This document shows, in pieces, positions 6,453 through 13,665 of a stretch of 22,789 nt of DNA (the first letter of the stretch is position 1; every line of letters starts with the position of its first letter). This DNA comes from an uncultured Lachnospiraceae bacterium (GTDB lineage: Bacteria > Bacillota > Clostridia > Lachnospirales > Lachnospiraceae): the NCBI GenBank assembly GCA_937965795.1, contig CALCMD010000011.1:1-22789 (forward strand), read 5' to 3'. Made by a program: the position numbers and the translations under genes. Under the pieces are notes generated by a model. It was not told the DNA's origin and did no database searches. It saw only the letters and a program-made list of their open reading frames with translations.

Positions 6453-7748
6453 TCAGGCTTTTCTTAACGCTTTCAGAATCTCACGGATTTTCGGCGTTGT
6501 CCCATAAAGCAGGACGCCGACCCGATAGATTCTTGCTGAGAGTATGCCAACGCCAAAGACGGAAACGAGAAGTATCCCAATGGACAGAGCGATCTGGTAA
6601 AATGGCACGGTGCTCATGGCAATCCGGGTGAACATGGCCATCGGTGAAGTAAACGGCACATAAGAACAGATGAGCATGGCGGTGTTGTCCACAGAGCCGC
6701 TTGACATCGAGAGCATTACGACCAGAAAAGCGATAATAAACAGGATTGTCAGAGGCATGACGGAAGTGTTAATGTCCTCCACCTTTGATGCCGTTGAGCC
6801 AATGGCTCCATACAGGAAAGCATAGATGAAGAAGCCGAGGACGAAGAAAATCAGCATATATACCAGCAGTTCAAGGGGCATATCAAAGATAGAAGCGATG
6901 ACCGGATTGTCTGCCCAGAAAGATTTGTTCAGGTTGAAGAACAAAAAGGCAGATCCGAATACTGCCACCAGTTGGATAAGGCCGGCCAGGCAGGAAGCGA
7001 TGACTTTGCCAAACATCATGCTGGCGGGTTTTGCGCTGGTAATAAGAAGCTCCATGGCACGGGAGCTTTTTTCTGTCGCCACATTGGTTGCTACCATCTG
7101 CCCGTAGAGCAGGATTACCATGTACAGTGCGAAAATCATAATGTAAGTATAGAAGAAATTTTCCGCCTGATTTTTGCCGAGGCTTTCCGTCTCGTGGGAA
7201 ACCGGGCAAGTCAGTATCTGCGCGGCTTCTTCGGGAGAAATACCGTGTGCGGTCATGGCATTGATACCGTAGAGATTCTGTAGAATTTCGTCTGCGGTTT
7301 CCGTGTTAAAATCGTACATGGAGAGATTGTCCACATAATAAGTATAAGAAGTCAGGTCATGGATGACGAAAGCACACTTGGCCCATCCTTCTGCAACTTT
7401 TTCTTTGATCCAGTCAAAGTCCTCCTCGGCAGTCACAACGCTGTAGTCGGGAAATGCTTCCGTAAAAGCCTGATGAATCATGTCCTCATATTCCGGTATG
7501 TCTGTAAGCACGAACATGATAGAGTCTCCGGAAGAAGTGACCGTCTCCTGTCCATCGGCAATTTCCGCACCGCCATTTTCCTGTTCAGAAGAAATTTCGG
7601 AATCCCTGTTTTCCAGCATGGAGGAAATTCGTGGGAAAAACATGACTCCGGCAATGAGCAGCATTAAAAAGACGGTAACGCCCACGAAAATCTTATTTTT
7701 AAAATAGTTTTTTAGTTCAAATCGTAAAATTGTCTGGAATTGTTTCAT
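6453..7748 (-). CDS. ABC-2 type exporter permease (NatB-like)
   Basis: The 431-residue membrane protein has a first helix near residues 17-38 and then a large extracytoplasmic region (about 40-200) carrying an acidic Ser/Glu-rich stretch. About five further helices follow, from FFYTYIMIFALYMVILLYG onward. TEKSSRAMELLITSAKP just after the second helix is the conserved cytoplasmic motif of this permease class. This is the layout of NatB and related ABC-2 exporters, which act with a separate ATPase. The start is ATG 7748, set by AGGAGGA overlapping the end of the ATPase gene; the gap between genes is 10 bases, so they form an operon. Sodium export is the known NatAB role, but substrate specificity cannot be read here. 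Confidence 0.85.
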   Translation of the reverse strand: MKQFQTILRFELKNYFKNKIFVGVTVFLMLLIAGVMFFPRISSMLENRDSEISSEQENGGAEIADGQETVTSSGDSIMFVLTDIPEYEDMIHQAFTEAFPDYSVVTAEEDFDWIKEKVAEGWAKCAFVIHDLTSYTYYVDNLSMYDFNTETADEILQNLYGINAMTAHGISPEEAAQILTCPVSHETESLGKNQAENFFYTYIMIFALYMVILLYGQMVATNVATEKSSRAMELLITSAKPASMMFGKVIASCLAGLIQLVAVFGSAFLFFNLNKSFWADNPVIASIFDMPLELLVYMLIFFVLGFFIYAFLYGAIGSTASKVEDINTSVMPLTILFIIAFLVVMLSMSSGSVDNTAMLICSYVPFTSPMAMFTRIAMSTVPFYQIALSIGILLVSVFGVGILSARIYRVGVLLYGTTPKIREILKALRKA

Positions 7749-7758
7749 AATCGTCCTC

Positions 7759-8649
7759 CTACTCCTGCACTCCGGCGTATTCCACAAAAATATCATTTAA
7801 GGATGGCTCAAATACCTGGATGCTGTCAATGTCATAAGTTTCCGTCAGTTTTTTCATCATTTCCTGTTTGGCGTCCGGAGAAGAAAGCTGAATCAGCAGG
7901 CTGCCATTGGAATTTTGCGTGCAGCAGGAGCCAAGCTCTGCCAAAATCTGCGCTTTCTTTTCCGAATAGACAATGAGACGGTCACGGACATAGTTTCGCT
8001 TGATTTCGTGAAGGTCGCCTTGCAGGACGATTCTGCCCCCGTTTAAAATGGCGATCTGATCGCAGAATTCCTCAATGTAATTCATCTGATGGCTGGAGAA
8101 GAGCACGATTTTTCCTTTCGTGATTTCTTCTTTTACCACATCCTTTAAGAGCATGGCGTTGACCGGGTCAAGGCCGGAGAATGGCTCATCCAGAATCACA
8201 ATCTGCGGGTCGTGCGCCAGCGCCGTAATCAACTGGATTTTCTGCTGGTTGCCCTTTGAGAGCGTATCCAGACGTTTGTTCCGGTATTCTGTCATGCCAA
8301 GACGGTTTAGCCAGTAGTCCACGGCTTTGATGGCGGCTGGGCGTTTCATGCCTTTTAACTGTGCGAAATAGATGAGCTGGTCAAAGATTTTCTTTTTTGG
8401 ATACAGCCCTCTTTCTTCTGGAAGATACCCAATCCCGACGGCATTATAGTCGACAGGTTTTCCGTCTATAAGGATTTCACCGCTGTCTGCGGGAAAAACA
8501 TCCATCAAAATCCGTATCGTAGTGGTTTTTCCCGCTCCATTTCTTCCCAGCAGGCCGAACGCTCTGCCCCCGGCTGCATGAAAAGAAATCCCTTCCAGGA
8601 CTTTTTTGTCCCCGAAGCTTTTATGAATATTTCTTAATTCCAGTTCCAT
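7759..8649 (-). CDS. ABC-2 type exporter ATP-binding protein (NatA-like)
   Basis: This 296-residue cytoplasmic ATPase has Walker A GRNGAGKT (35-42), signature LSKGN (130-134) in the form common among NatA-like proteins, Walker B VILDEPFSGLD (151-161) and H-loop SSHQM. A C-terminal extension of about 80 residues ends in PSLNDIFVEY, as in the DUF4162 tail of drug and sodium exporter ATPases. The start is ATG 8649, set by GGAGGAAC 5 bases upstream. It pairs with the permease encoded next. The ribosome site lies directly behind the terminator of the rhamnose operon, and no separate promoter fits between, so transcription must come from inside rfbC or by read-through. Confidence 0.9.
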   Translation of the reverse strand: MELELRNIHKSFGDKKVLEGISFHAAGGRAFGLLGRNGAGKTTTIRILMDVFPADSGEILIDGKPVDYNAVGIGYLPEERGLYPKKKIFDQLIYFAQLKGMKRPAAIKAVDYWLNRLGMTEYRNKRLDTLSKGNQQKIQLITALAHDPQIVILDEPFSGLDPVNAMLLKDVVKEEITKGKIVLFSSHQMNYIEEFCDQIAILNGGRIVLQGDLHEIKRNYVRDRLIVYSEKKAQILAELGSCCTQNSNGSLLIQLSSPDAKQEMMKKLTETYDIDSIQVFEPSLNDIFVEYAGVQE

Positions 8650-8661
8650 AATGTTCCTCCA

Positions 8662-8690
8662 GTAAAAAGTGCGCAGTCCTGGCTGCGCAC
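8662..8690 (-). terminator. Rho-independent terminator of the rhamnose operon
   Basis: GTGCGCAG (8669-8676) and CTGCGCAC (8683-8690) form a perfect GC-rich 8-bp stem with a 6-base loop, followed on the minus strand by TTTTTACT. It lies 7 bases past the rfbC stop, and its T tract almost touches the ribosome site of the exporter ATPase gene. Confidence 0.9.
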
Positions 8691-8696
8691 GAAAGA

Positions 8697-9305
8697 TTAA
8701 AATTTAAAAGTGTCTTTCAGACAGGCCCATAGCTGGTCTTTGCCGCTGAGGTTTAACGGGGTGCCATCTTCCAGATGATACCCTTCGGCAGAAGCGCAGC
8801 CCGGATAAGCGCCTGAAAGCTGCGGCCAGCAAATGCCGATTTCCGGGTCATTCCAGGCGAGGCCGCCCTCATCGTTGGGGTGGTAGAAGTCTGTACACTT
8901 GTAGCAGAATTCGGCGCTGTCGGAAAGCACCAGAAACCCGTGTGCAAAGCCTTCCGGAATGTAGAACTGCTTTTTGTTTTCCTCTGTAAGTTCAATGCCG
9001 AACCATTTTCCGTAGCTTTCGCTGCCGCTGCGCAGATCTACCGCCACGTCAAAGACAGAGCCTTTGATGACGCGCACCAGTTTTCCCTGTGGAAAATGTT
9101 TCTGAAAATGAAGCCCGCGAAGCACGCCTTTGGTGGAACAGGACTGGTTATCCTGAACAAACTGCATGGTCAGCCCTGCTTCTTCCATATCTTTCTGGTT
9201 ATAGGTTTCGACAAAATATCCTCTGGCGTCTCCGTGGACTGTTGGCGTGATGACACACAGCCCTTCGATGCCGCCCACGTTTTTTTCTACTGTAATCTGT
9301 CCCAT
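8697..9305 (-). CDS. rfbC: dTDP-4-dehydrorhamnose 3,5-epimerase
   Basis: The 202-residue cupin enzyme carries out the double epimerisation at C3 and C5 of dTDP-4-keto-6-deoxyglucose, the third step to dTDP-L-rhamnose. Family motifs are present in order: DARGYFVETY (26-35), RGLHFQ with the catalytic base H66, FDVAVDLR (85-92), FYIPEGFAHGF (114-124), the C-Y-K-C-T segment with Y135, and WNDPEIGICWP. Length is slightly above the usual 180-190 because of the C-terminal tail. The start at 9305 is set by AGAGGAAAAA. It is the last gene of the rfbABDC operon, separated from rfbD by two hairpins and ended by a strong terminator. Also known as rmlC. Confidence 0.95.
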   Translation of the reverse strand: MGQITVEKNVGGIEGLCVITPTVHGDARGYFVETYNQKDMEEAGLTMQFVQDNQSCSTKGVLRGLHFQKHFPQGKLVRVIKGSVFDVAVDLRSGSESYGKWFGIELTEENKKQFYIPEGFAHGFLVLSDSAEFCYKCTDFYHPNDEGGLAWNDPEIGICWPQLSGAYPGCASAEGYHLEDGTPLNLSGKDQLWACLKDTFKF

Positions 9306-9319
9306 TTTTTCCTCTTTTC

Positions 9320-9369
9320 TAACGCGTTTGCCGCGTTACATTGACAGGTTTGGAAGTTTCCTTCCAAAC
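9320..9369 (-). repeat. Two back-to-back intercistronic hairpins between rfbD and rfbC
   Basis: Just after the rfbD stop, GTTTGGAAG and CTTCCAAAC (9348-9356 with 9361-9369) form a perfect 9-bp stem closed by a GAAA tetraloop on the minus-strand RNA. Nine bases on, TAACGCG and CGCGTTA (9320-9326 with 9332-9338) form a perfect 7-bp stem. Neither has a T tract, so they look like mRNA-stability or processing elements rather than terminators. Confidence 0.6.
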
Positions 9370-10260
9370 TTACATCTCCTCAAAATTAAAATCCTTTAAA
9401 TAGCGGTTCAGAGCATCCTTCCAGTCAGGAAGGGGCCGAAAGCCGTTTTCTGTAAGCTTGCTTTTATCCAGACGGCTGTTGAATGGCCTTGCCGCTTTAG
9501 AAACGCCGTATTCCTCCGTGGTTACCGGGGTTACGGTGACGCGTGCATATTCTTTGTGTCCCAGTTCTGCCGCCTGCCGGAAGATTTCAGTGGTGAAATC
9601 ATGCCAACTGATATAGCCGCCCTCGTTGGTCGCGTGATAATATCCGTATTTCTCCGTTTCAATCATATCTACCAGGAGCCTTGCAAGGTCATACGTGTAA
9701 GTAGGCGTTCCGATCTGGTCGCTGACTACCCGGAGCTGCTCATATTTTCTTCCCAGATTTAACATGGTACGGATGAAATTTTTACCGTTTTTCCCGAATA
9801 CCCATGCGATTCGGATGATGAAATATTTGGACAGGGTTTCCGATACAGCCAGTTCGCCCTCCAGTTTTGTTTTTCCATAGACGTTTAAAGGTCTGTAATC
9901 CTTGCAGTCCGGCAGCCAGGGGGCAGTTCCCTGACCGTCAAATACATAATCTGTAGAAATATACATCATTTTGATATCCAATTCCTTGCAGACTCCGGCA
10001 ATATTTTCTGTACCTGCGGCGTTTACCAGGTGGACTTTCTCTTGATTTTCCGCATCCTCTGCGGCGTCTACGGCAGTCCAGGCCGCACAGTGGATGACGG
10101 CGTCCGGGGCTGCCTCGCGGATTACAGTATTCACGGAAGCGGCGTCCGTGATGTCCATTTCCTCAATATCCACGCCGATGGCTTCATGGTTTCTCTTTCG
10201 AAGCTCGTTTACTACGTCATATCCAAGCTGTCCTTTGACGCCTGTTACCAATACTTTCAT
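9370..10260 (-). CDS. rfbD: dTDP-4-dehydrorhamnose reductase
   Basis: The 296-residue short-chain dehydrogenase reduces dTDP-6-deoxy-L-lyxo-4-hexulose with NAD(P)H to dTDP-L-rhamnose. The Rossmann glycine motif TGVKGQLG lies at 6-13. The STDYVFDG stretch and the YGKTK motif supply the active-site Tyr and Lys. The C-terminal substrate-binding part carries ARPFNSRLDKSKL, typical of RmlD. The start is ATG 10260 with AGGAGG upstream, 20 bases after the rfbB stop; the frame reaching 10347 runs into rfbB and is not used. The product supplies L-rhamnose for cell-wall polysaccharide or glycan synthesis. Also known as rmlD. Confidence 0.95.
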   Translation of the reverse strand: MKVLVTGVKGQLGYDVVNELRKRNHEAIGVDIEEMDITDAASVNTVIREAAPDAVIHCAAWTAVDAAEDAENQEKVHLVNAAGTENIAGVCKELDIKMMYISTDYVFDGQGTAPWLPDCKDYRPLNVYGKTKLEGELAVSETLSKYFIIRIAWVFGKNGKNFIRTMLNLGRKYEQLRVVSDQIGTPTYTYDLARLLVDMIETEKYGYYHATNEGGYISWHDFTTEIFRQAAELGHKEYARVTVTPVTTEEYGVSKAARPFNSRLDKSKLTENGFRPLPDWKDALNRYLKDFNFEEM

Positions 10261-10280
10261 TTTAACAGATGCCTCCTTCC

Positions 10281-11300
10281 TTAACGGTTGCCATACATTT
10301 GCTCGTAATAATTCTGGTATTCGCCGGAAATAATCGTTTCCCACCATTCCTTATTGTCCAGATACCACTGGATGGTCTTTTTAATGCCGTCTGAAAACTT
10401 CGTTTCCGGGAGCCAGCCAAGTTCTCTGTGGATTTTTGTGGGGTCGATGGCGTAGCGCATATCGTGTCCTTTCCGGTCCGCTACATAGGTAATCAGGCTT
10501 TCCGGCTTTCCGAGCTCTTTGCAGATCAATTTTACGATATCAATGTTACGCATTTCATTGTGGCCGCCTACGTTATAGACTTCGCCTGCGCGTCCTTTGT
10601 GGATAATCAAATCGATGGCCTTACAGTGATCTTCCACATAGAGCCAGTCGCGGACATTTTCGCCTTTGCCGTATACGGGAAGAGGTTTGTCATTCAGCGC
10701 ATTGGCGATCATCAGCGGAATCAGCTTCTCCGGGAAATGGTAGGGACCATAATTATTCGAGCAGCGGCTGATGGATACCGGAAGCCCATAAGTCCTGTAA
10801 TATGCCAGAACCAGAAGGTCTGCGGCTGCTTTTGAGGAACTGTAGGGACTGCTGGTGTGAATCGGCGTCTCCTCGGTAAAGAATAAATCCGGGCGGTCCA
10901 GGGGCAGGTCGCCGTATACTTCATCGGTGGAAACCTGGTGATAACGCTGGATGCCGTATTTGCGGCAGGCGTCCATCAAAACGGCGGTTCCCTTGATATT
11001 CGTGTCAAGGAAAATTTCTGGGGTCTCGATGGAGCGGTCCACGTGGCTTTCCGCAGCGAAGTTTACCACGACGTCCGGATGTTCTTCTTCAAATAATTTA
11101 TATACGGCGTCCCGGTCTGTAATGCTTATTTTTACAAAACGGAAATTCGGATTGTCCATAATGGGCTCCAGAGTCGATAAATTTCCGGCATAAGTCAGGC
11201 AGTCCAGACAGATGATCCGGTAATCCGGGTACTTGTCCAGCATGTGAAAAATAAAATTACTTCCGATAAATCCGGCTCCGCCGGTAACGATCATGTTCAT
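10281..11300 (-). CDS. rfbB: dTDP-glucose 4,6-dehydratase
   Basis: The 339-residue extended short-chain dehydrogenase converts dTDP-glucose to dTDP-4-keto-6-deoxyglucose with bound NAD. The cofactor motif is TGGAGFIGSN (6-15). The STDEVYGDL segment holds the catalytic Thr-Asp-Glu triad, and YSSSKAAAD holds the active-site Tyr and Lys. NNYGPYHFPEKLIPL and GENVRDWLYVEDH are family signatures. The start is ATG 11300 (MNMIV), set by AAAGGAG about 10 bases upstream and 19 bases after the rfbA stop. Second gene of the operon. Also known as rmlB. Confidence 0.96.
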   Translation of the reverse strand: MNMIVTGGAGFIGSNFIFHMLDKYPDYRIICLDCLTYAGNLSTLEPIMDNPNFRFVKISITDRDAVYKLFEEEHPDVVVNFAAESHVDRSIETPEIFLDTNIKGTAVLMDACRKYGIQRYHQVSTDEVYGDLPLDRPDLFFTEETPIHTSSPYSSSKAAADLLVLAYYRTYGLPVSISRCSNNYGPYHFPEKLIPLMIANALNDKPLPVYGKGENVRDWLYVEDHCKAIDLIIHKGRAGEVYNVGGHNEMRNIDIVKLICKELGKPESLITYVADRKGHDMRYAIDPTKIHRELGWLPETKFSDGIKKTIQWYLDNKEWWETIISGEYQNYYEQMYGNR

Positions 11301-11319
11301 AATAAAGTCTCCTTTCTGA

Positions 11320-12216
11320 CTAGCGCAGGATATCCACGTATTTTCCGTCCAGGACATCCTTTAAATATTGACCGTACTGGTTTTTTTTCAGCACTTCATA
11401 CACTTTCAGTACGTCTTCTTTTGTGATCCAGCCATTCAGATATGCGATTTCCTCCAGGCAGGCAATCTTGCGGTGCTGGTGTGTTTCCACGGTCTTGACA
11501 AAATTGGTAGCGTCCACCAGGCTTTCATGTGTCCCGGTGTCCAGCCAGGTAAAGCCCTGACCTAAAAGTTCCACATTCAGGCTTCCGTTTTCCAGATAAA
11601 TGCGGTTCAAATCGGTAATTTCCAGTTCTCCCCTGGCGCTGGGCTTTAAGTTCCTCGCATAGTCCACAACGCGGTTGTCATAGAAATACAGGCCGGTGAC
11701 GCAGTAGTTGCTCTTGGGATTTTCTGGTTTTTCCTCGATGGACACGGCTTTTCCGTCAGCGTCAAATTCTACGATTCCGAAACGTTTCGGGTCGTCTACA
11801 TAATAACCAAACACGGTTGCGCCCTTTCCGGACTCCGCGTTTTCTACGGCGGCTTTCAGACGCTTGGTCAGTCCGTGTCCGGAGAAAATATTGTCGCCCA
11901 GTATCATGGCTGCGGTATCCTCCCCGATAAAGTCGGCGCCGATGATAAACGCCTGCGCCAGTCCATCCGGACTTGGCTGTACCGCATAGGAGAGATGCAC
12001 GCCGAACGGATGCCCGTCTCCCAGCAGTTCCTCAAAACGGGGCGTATCCTGGGGAGTGGAAATAATCAGGATGTCCCGGATCCCCGCATTCATCAGTACG
12101 GACATGGGATAGTAAATCATAGGCTTGTCATAGATTGGCAGAAGCTGTTTGGAAGTCACTCTGGTAAGCGGGTAAAGCCGCGTCCCGGAACCTCCTGCTA
12201 AAATAATTCCTTTCAT
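11320..12216 (-). CDS. rfbA: Glucose-1-phosphate thymidylyltransferase
   Basis: The 298-residue nucleotidyltransferase joins dTTP and glucose-1-phosphate to give dTDP-glucose, the committed and usually feedback-inhibited step to dTDP-L-rhamnose. The nucleotide-binding signature GGSGTRLYPLT (8-18) is intact, followed by SKQLLPIYDKPMIYYP. The acidic metal site is in ILGDNIF, and the EEKPENPKSN and WLDTGTH motifs are present. The start is ATG 12216 with AAAGGAG 9 bases upstream; the frame extends to 12237 but lacks a ribosome site there. First gene of rfbABDC, driven by the MerR-type promoter at about 12293-12323. No glycosyltransferase genes are nearby, so the sugar donor is made for acceptors encoded elsewhere. 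Also known as rmlA. Confidence 0.96.
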   Translation of the reverse strand: MKGIILAGGSGTRLYPLTRVTSKQLLPIYDKPMIYYPMSVLMNAGIRDILIISTPQDTPRFEELLGDGHPFGVHLSYAVQPSPDGLAQAFIIGADFIGEDTAAMILGDNIFSGHGLTKRLKAAVENAESGKGATVFGYYVDDPKRFGIVEFDADGKAVSIEEKPENPKSNYCVTGLYFYDNRVVDYARNLKPSARGELEITDLNRIYLENGSLNVELLGQGFTWLDTGTHESLVDATNFVKTVETHQHRKIACLEEIAYLNGWITKEDVLKVYEVLKKNQYGQYLKDVLDGKYVDILR

Positions 12217-12292
12217 TCGTAAAATCTCCTTTCCCAAGAGCCTGTAATCTTGTATGGTTACAGTATTGGCTGTTTTCGGGTTCTATAAACAA

Positions 12293-12323
12293 AGTATAAA
12301 AGGTGACCTAAGGTCACCTTCAA
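12293..12323 (-). promoter_or_regulatory. MerR-type promoter with palindromic operator in front of rfbA
   Basis: On the minus strand, -35 TTGAAG (12318-12323) and -10 TATACT (12293-12298) are separated by 19 bases instead of 17. AAGGTGACC and GGTCACCTT, perfect 9-bp arms around 3 bases, cover 12300-12320 between them. A long spacer with an internal dyad is the established signature of promoters controlled by MerR-family regulators, which twist the DNA to align the boxes. Transcription would start near 12286, about 70 bases before rfbA. The stem could also act as a terminator for antisense transcripts, since TTTTATACTT follows it. Confidence 0.65.
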
Positions 12324-12439
12324 GTGTTATTTTGCAAAAAAGAGAACTTTGTGAAATTTTACCAAAGAAAAAAATCGATAAATGCCGGTTTGAAACGGAA
12401 ACTGGACAGACAAATTCTTATAATAAGACAGAGATTTCA

Positions 12440-12468
12440 TTGACAAAGTCTTTCATTTGTTTTAGTAT
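12440..12468 (+). promoter_or_regulatory. Sigma-A promoter of the zinc-ribbon/amidase operon
   Basis: A perfect TTGACA (12440-12445) is followed after exactly 17 bases by TAGTAT (12463-12468). Transcription would begin about 46 bases before the start codon. A perfect TATAAT at 12419-12424 has no suitable -35 and was not chosen. Confidence 0.65.
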
Positions 12469-12520
12469 TAATTATATTAAAAAAATTAAATTGCAAAAGA
12501 GGGATGGAAGGAGAGAGAAT

Positions 12521-13591
12521 ATGGCAAAATTTTGTATCTATTGTGGAAAACCGTTGGAAGAAGGAGAAGTTTGTTCCTGCCAGAAAAACGAAGGAGCAGG
12601 GGGAAGAGTGCAGATACAAAAACCGCAGGCCGGCGGGGACAGTGGCCGTCAGCAGGATGCAAATGGCGGAAGCTGGCAAAACCAGCAGCAGGGGCCAGAA
12701 AATGGACAGCAGCAGGGACAGCCGGGCGGGAACGGTTACTACCAGCAGGGACAGCCGGGCGGGAACGGTTACTATCAGCAGGGACAGCCGGGCGGAAACG
12801 GTTACTACCAGCAGGGACAGCCGGGCGGGAACGGTTACTATCAGCAGGGACAGCCGGGCGGAAACGGTTATTACCAGCAGGGGCAGCCGGGCGGAAACGG
12901 TTACTACCAGCAGGGACAGCCAGGCGGGAATGGTTATTATCGGCAGGGACGAGGTTCGGAGATGGAATGGATTAACAATAAGACACAGAAGTTCGTATCG
13001 GGAACAAAAAACATGTTCTCGGAAATACTTCCGGTGCTTAAAGCGCCGATTACCCACGGGCGGGAGCTTATGCACAGCGGCAGCAGCGCCGTTGGAACAG
13101 AATTTATCATAGCGAAATGTGTGCTGATGATTCTTATGATGTTTTTAGCAGTCATAAAGATAAAAAGCAACATGGGTGCATGGGGCGATTATATTGAAGT
13201 TCCATATTTCAAAATGATTTTTGGGGTAATTGTTCTTACTGCCGGATTGGATTTCCTGGAGGCAGTTCTTATGCATGGAATTACAGTAGCTTTCGGAGGA
13301 GCTTCGAATATCAGGATGATGCTGTCTCTGATTGGCGTCAGGGCGTTGTATCATTCGATCGGCATGGCCGCTGCGGGACTGCTTGCGTTAGTCAGCGGAA
13401 AGGTGGCATTGGTGGTTTTCCTGGTTTTCATGCTAATGTCCAGTTATGTAGAGCATCATTTATACGTTTCTGTCGTAGACTGTGGTGAGGACAGAAAATT
13501 GTATGCCTTTTTGATAGAGAAAATATGTTTGGCTGTCGTATGCCTTATTTTTGGTTTTATGTTTGGAGATATGATCACAAAGATATTATAA
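12521..13591 (+). CDS. Zinc-ribbon membrane protein with prion-like tandem repeats
   Basis: The 356-residue protein has three parts. Residues 5-20 hold a compact zinc ribbon (C5, C8, C18, C20). Residues 21-142 are a Gly/Gln/Asn-rich linker whose core (66-142) is seven copies of an 11-residue unit, GQPGGNGYYQQ. The C-terminal half (about 185-356) has roughly five membrane helices and may be Yip1-like, which is a weak guess. There is no signal peptide, so the ribbon and repeats are probably cytoplasmic. The start is ATG 12521, set by GGAAGGAG. First gene of a four-gene operon with a second zinc-ribbon protein and two wall-active enzymes. Function unknown; a membrane scaffold or sensor is a guess. 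Confidence 0.85.
   Translation: MAKFCIYCGKPLEEGEVCSCQKNEGAGGRVQIQKPQAGGDSGRQQDANGGSWQNQQQGPENGQQQGQPGGNGYYQQGQPGGNGYYQQGQPGGNGYYQQGQPGGNGYYQQGQPGGNGYYQQGQPGGNGYYQQGQPGGNGYYRQGRGSEMEWINNKTQKFVSGTKNMFSEILPVLKAPITHGRELMHSGSSAVGTEFIIAKCVLMILMMFLAVIKIKSNMGAWGDYIEVPYFKMIFGVIVLTAGLDFLEAVLMHGITVAFGGASNIRMMLSLIGVRALYHSIGMAAAGLLALVSGKVALVVFLVFMLMSSYVEHHLYVSVVDCGEDRKLYAFLIEKICLAVVCLIFGFMFGDMITKIL
12716..12946 (+). repeat. Seven tandem 33-bp units inside the zinc-ribbon gene
   Basis: Units start at 12716, 12749, 12782, 12815, 12848, 12881 and 12914, each encoding GQPGGNGYYQQ. Base differences between units are all silent except one in the last copy (CAG to CGG, Gln to Arg). The unit length is a multiple of three, so copy changes keep the frame; this also explains the long shadow frames on both strands. 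Confidence 0.97.
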
Positions 13592-13608
13592 GATGGAAAA
13601 GGATGTGA

Positions 13609-13642
13609 GGAGACACTTTCGGAGTGGAAAGAAAGCGTCTCC
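13609..13642 (+). other. Intergenic hairpin between the two zinc-ribbon genes
   Basis: GGAGACACTTTC (13609-13620) pairs with GAAAGCGTCTCC (13631-13642) with one mismatch, around a 10-base loop. No T tract follows, and the ribosome site of the next gene lies 12 bases on. It could modulate expression within the operon or stabilise the transcript. Confidence 0.5.
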
Positions 13643-13665
13643 CACAGTGTTTCAAGGAGGAGAAA

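Larger units (their letters stand above)
12217..12520. other. Divergent 304-base regulatory region
   Basis: This region holds the rfbA leader with a small CTGTAA/TTACAG stem (12242-12263), the MerR-type promoter, an AT-rich stretch, and the plus-strand promoter for the zinc-ribbon operon. The open frame starting at 12254 reads through all of this and is not a gene. Confidence 0.7.

Noticed and set aside
12419..12424. Perfect TATAAT upstream of the zinc-ribbon operon
   Set aside because: The nearest -35 candidates are 10 or 23 bases away. TTGACA-17-TAGTAT at 12440-12468 is the better promoter.
12716..12946. Tandem 33-bp repeats as a CRISPR array
   Set aside because: Units are directly adjacent with no variable spacers, and they encode a regular peptide inside a gene.
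12437..13112. Long open frames on both strands across the tandem repeats
   Set aside because: A 33-bp repeat is a multiple of three, so any frame free of stops in one unit stays open in all. Only the frame with a ribosome site, zinc ribbon and membrane helices is supported.
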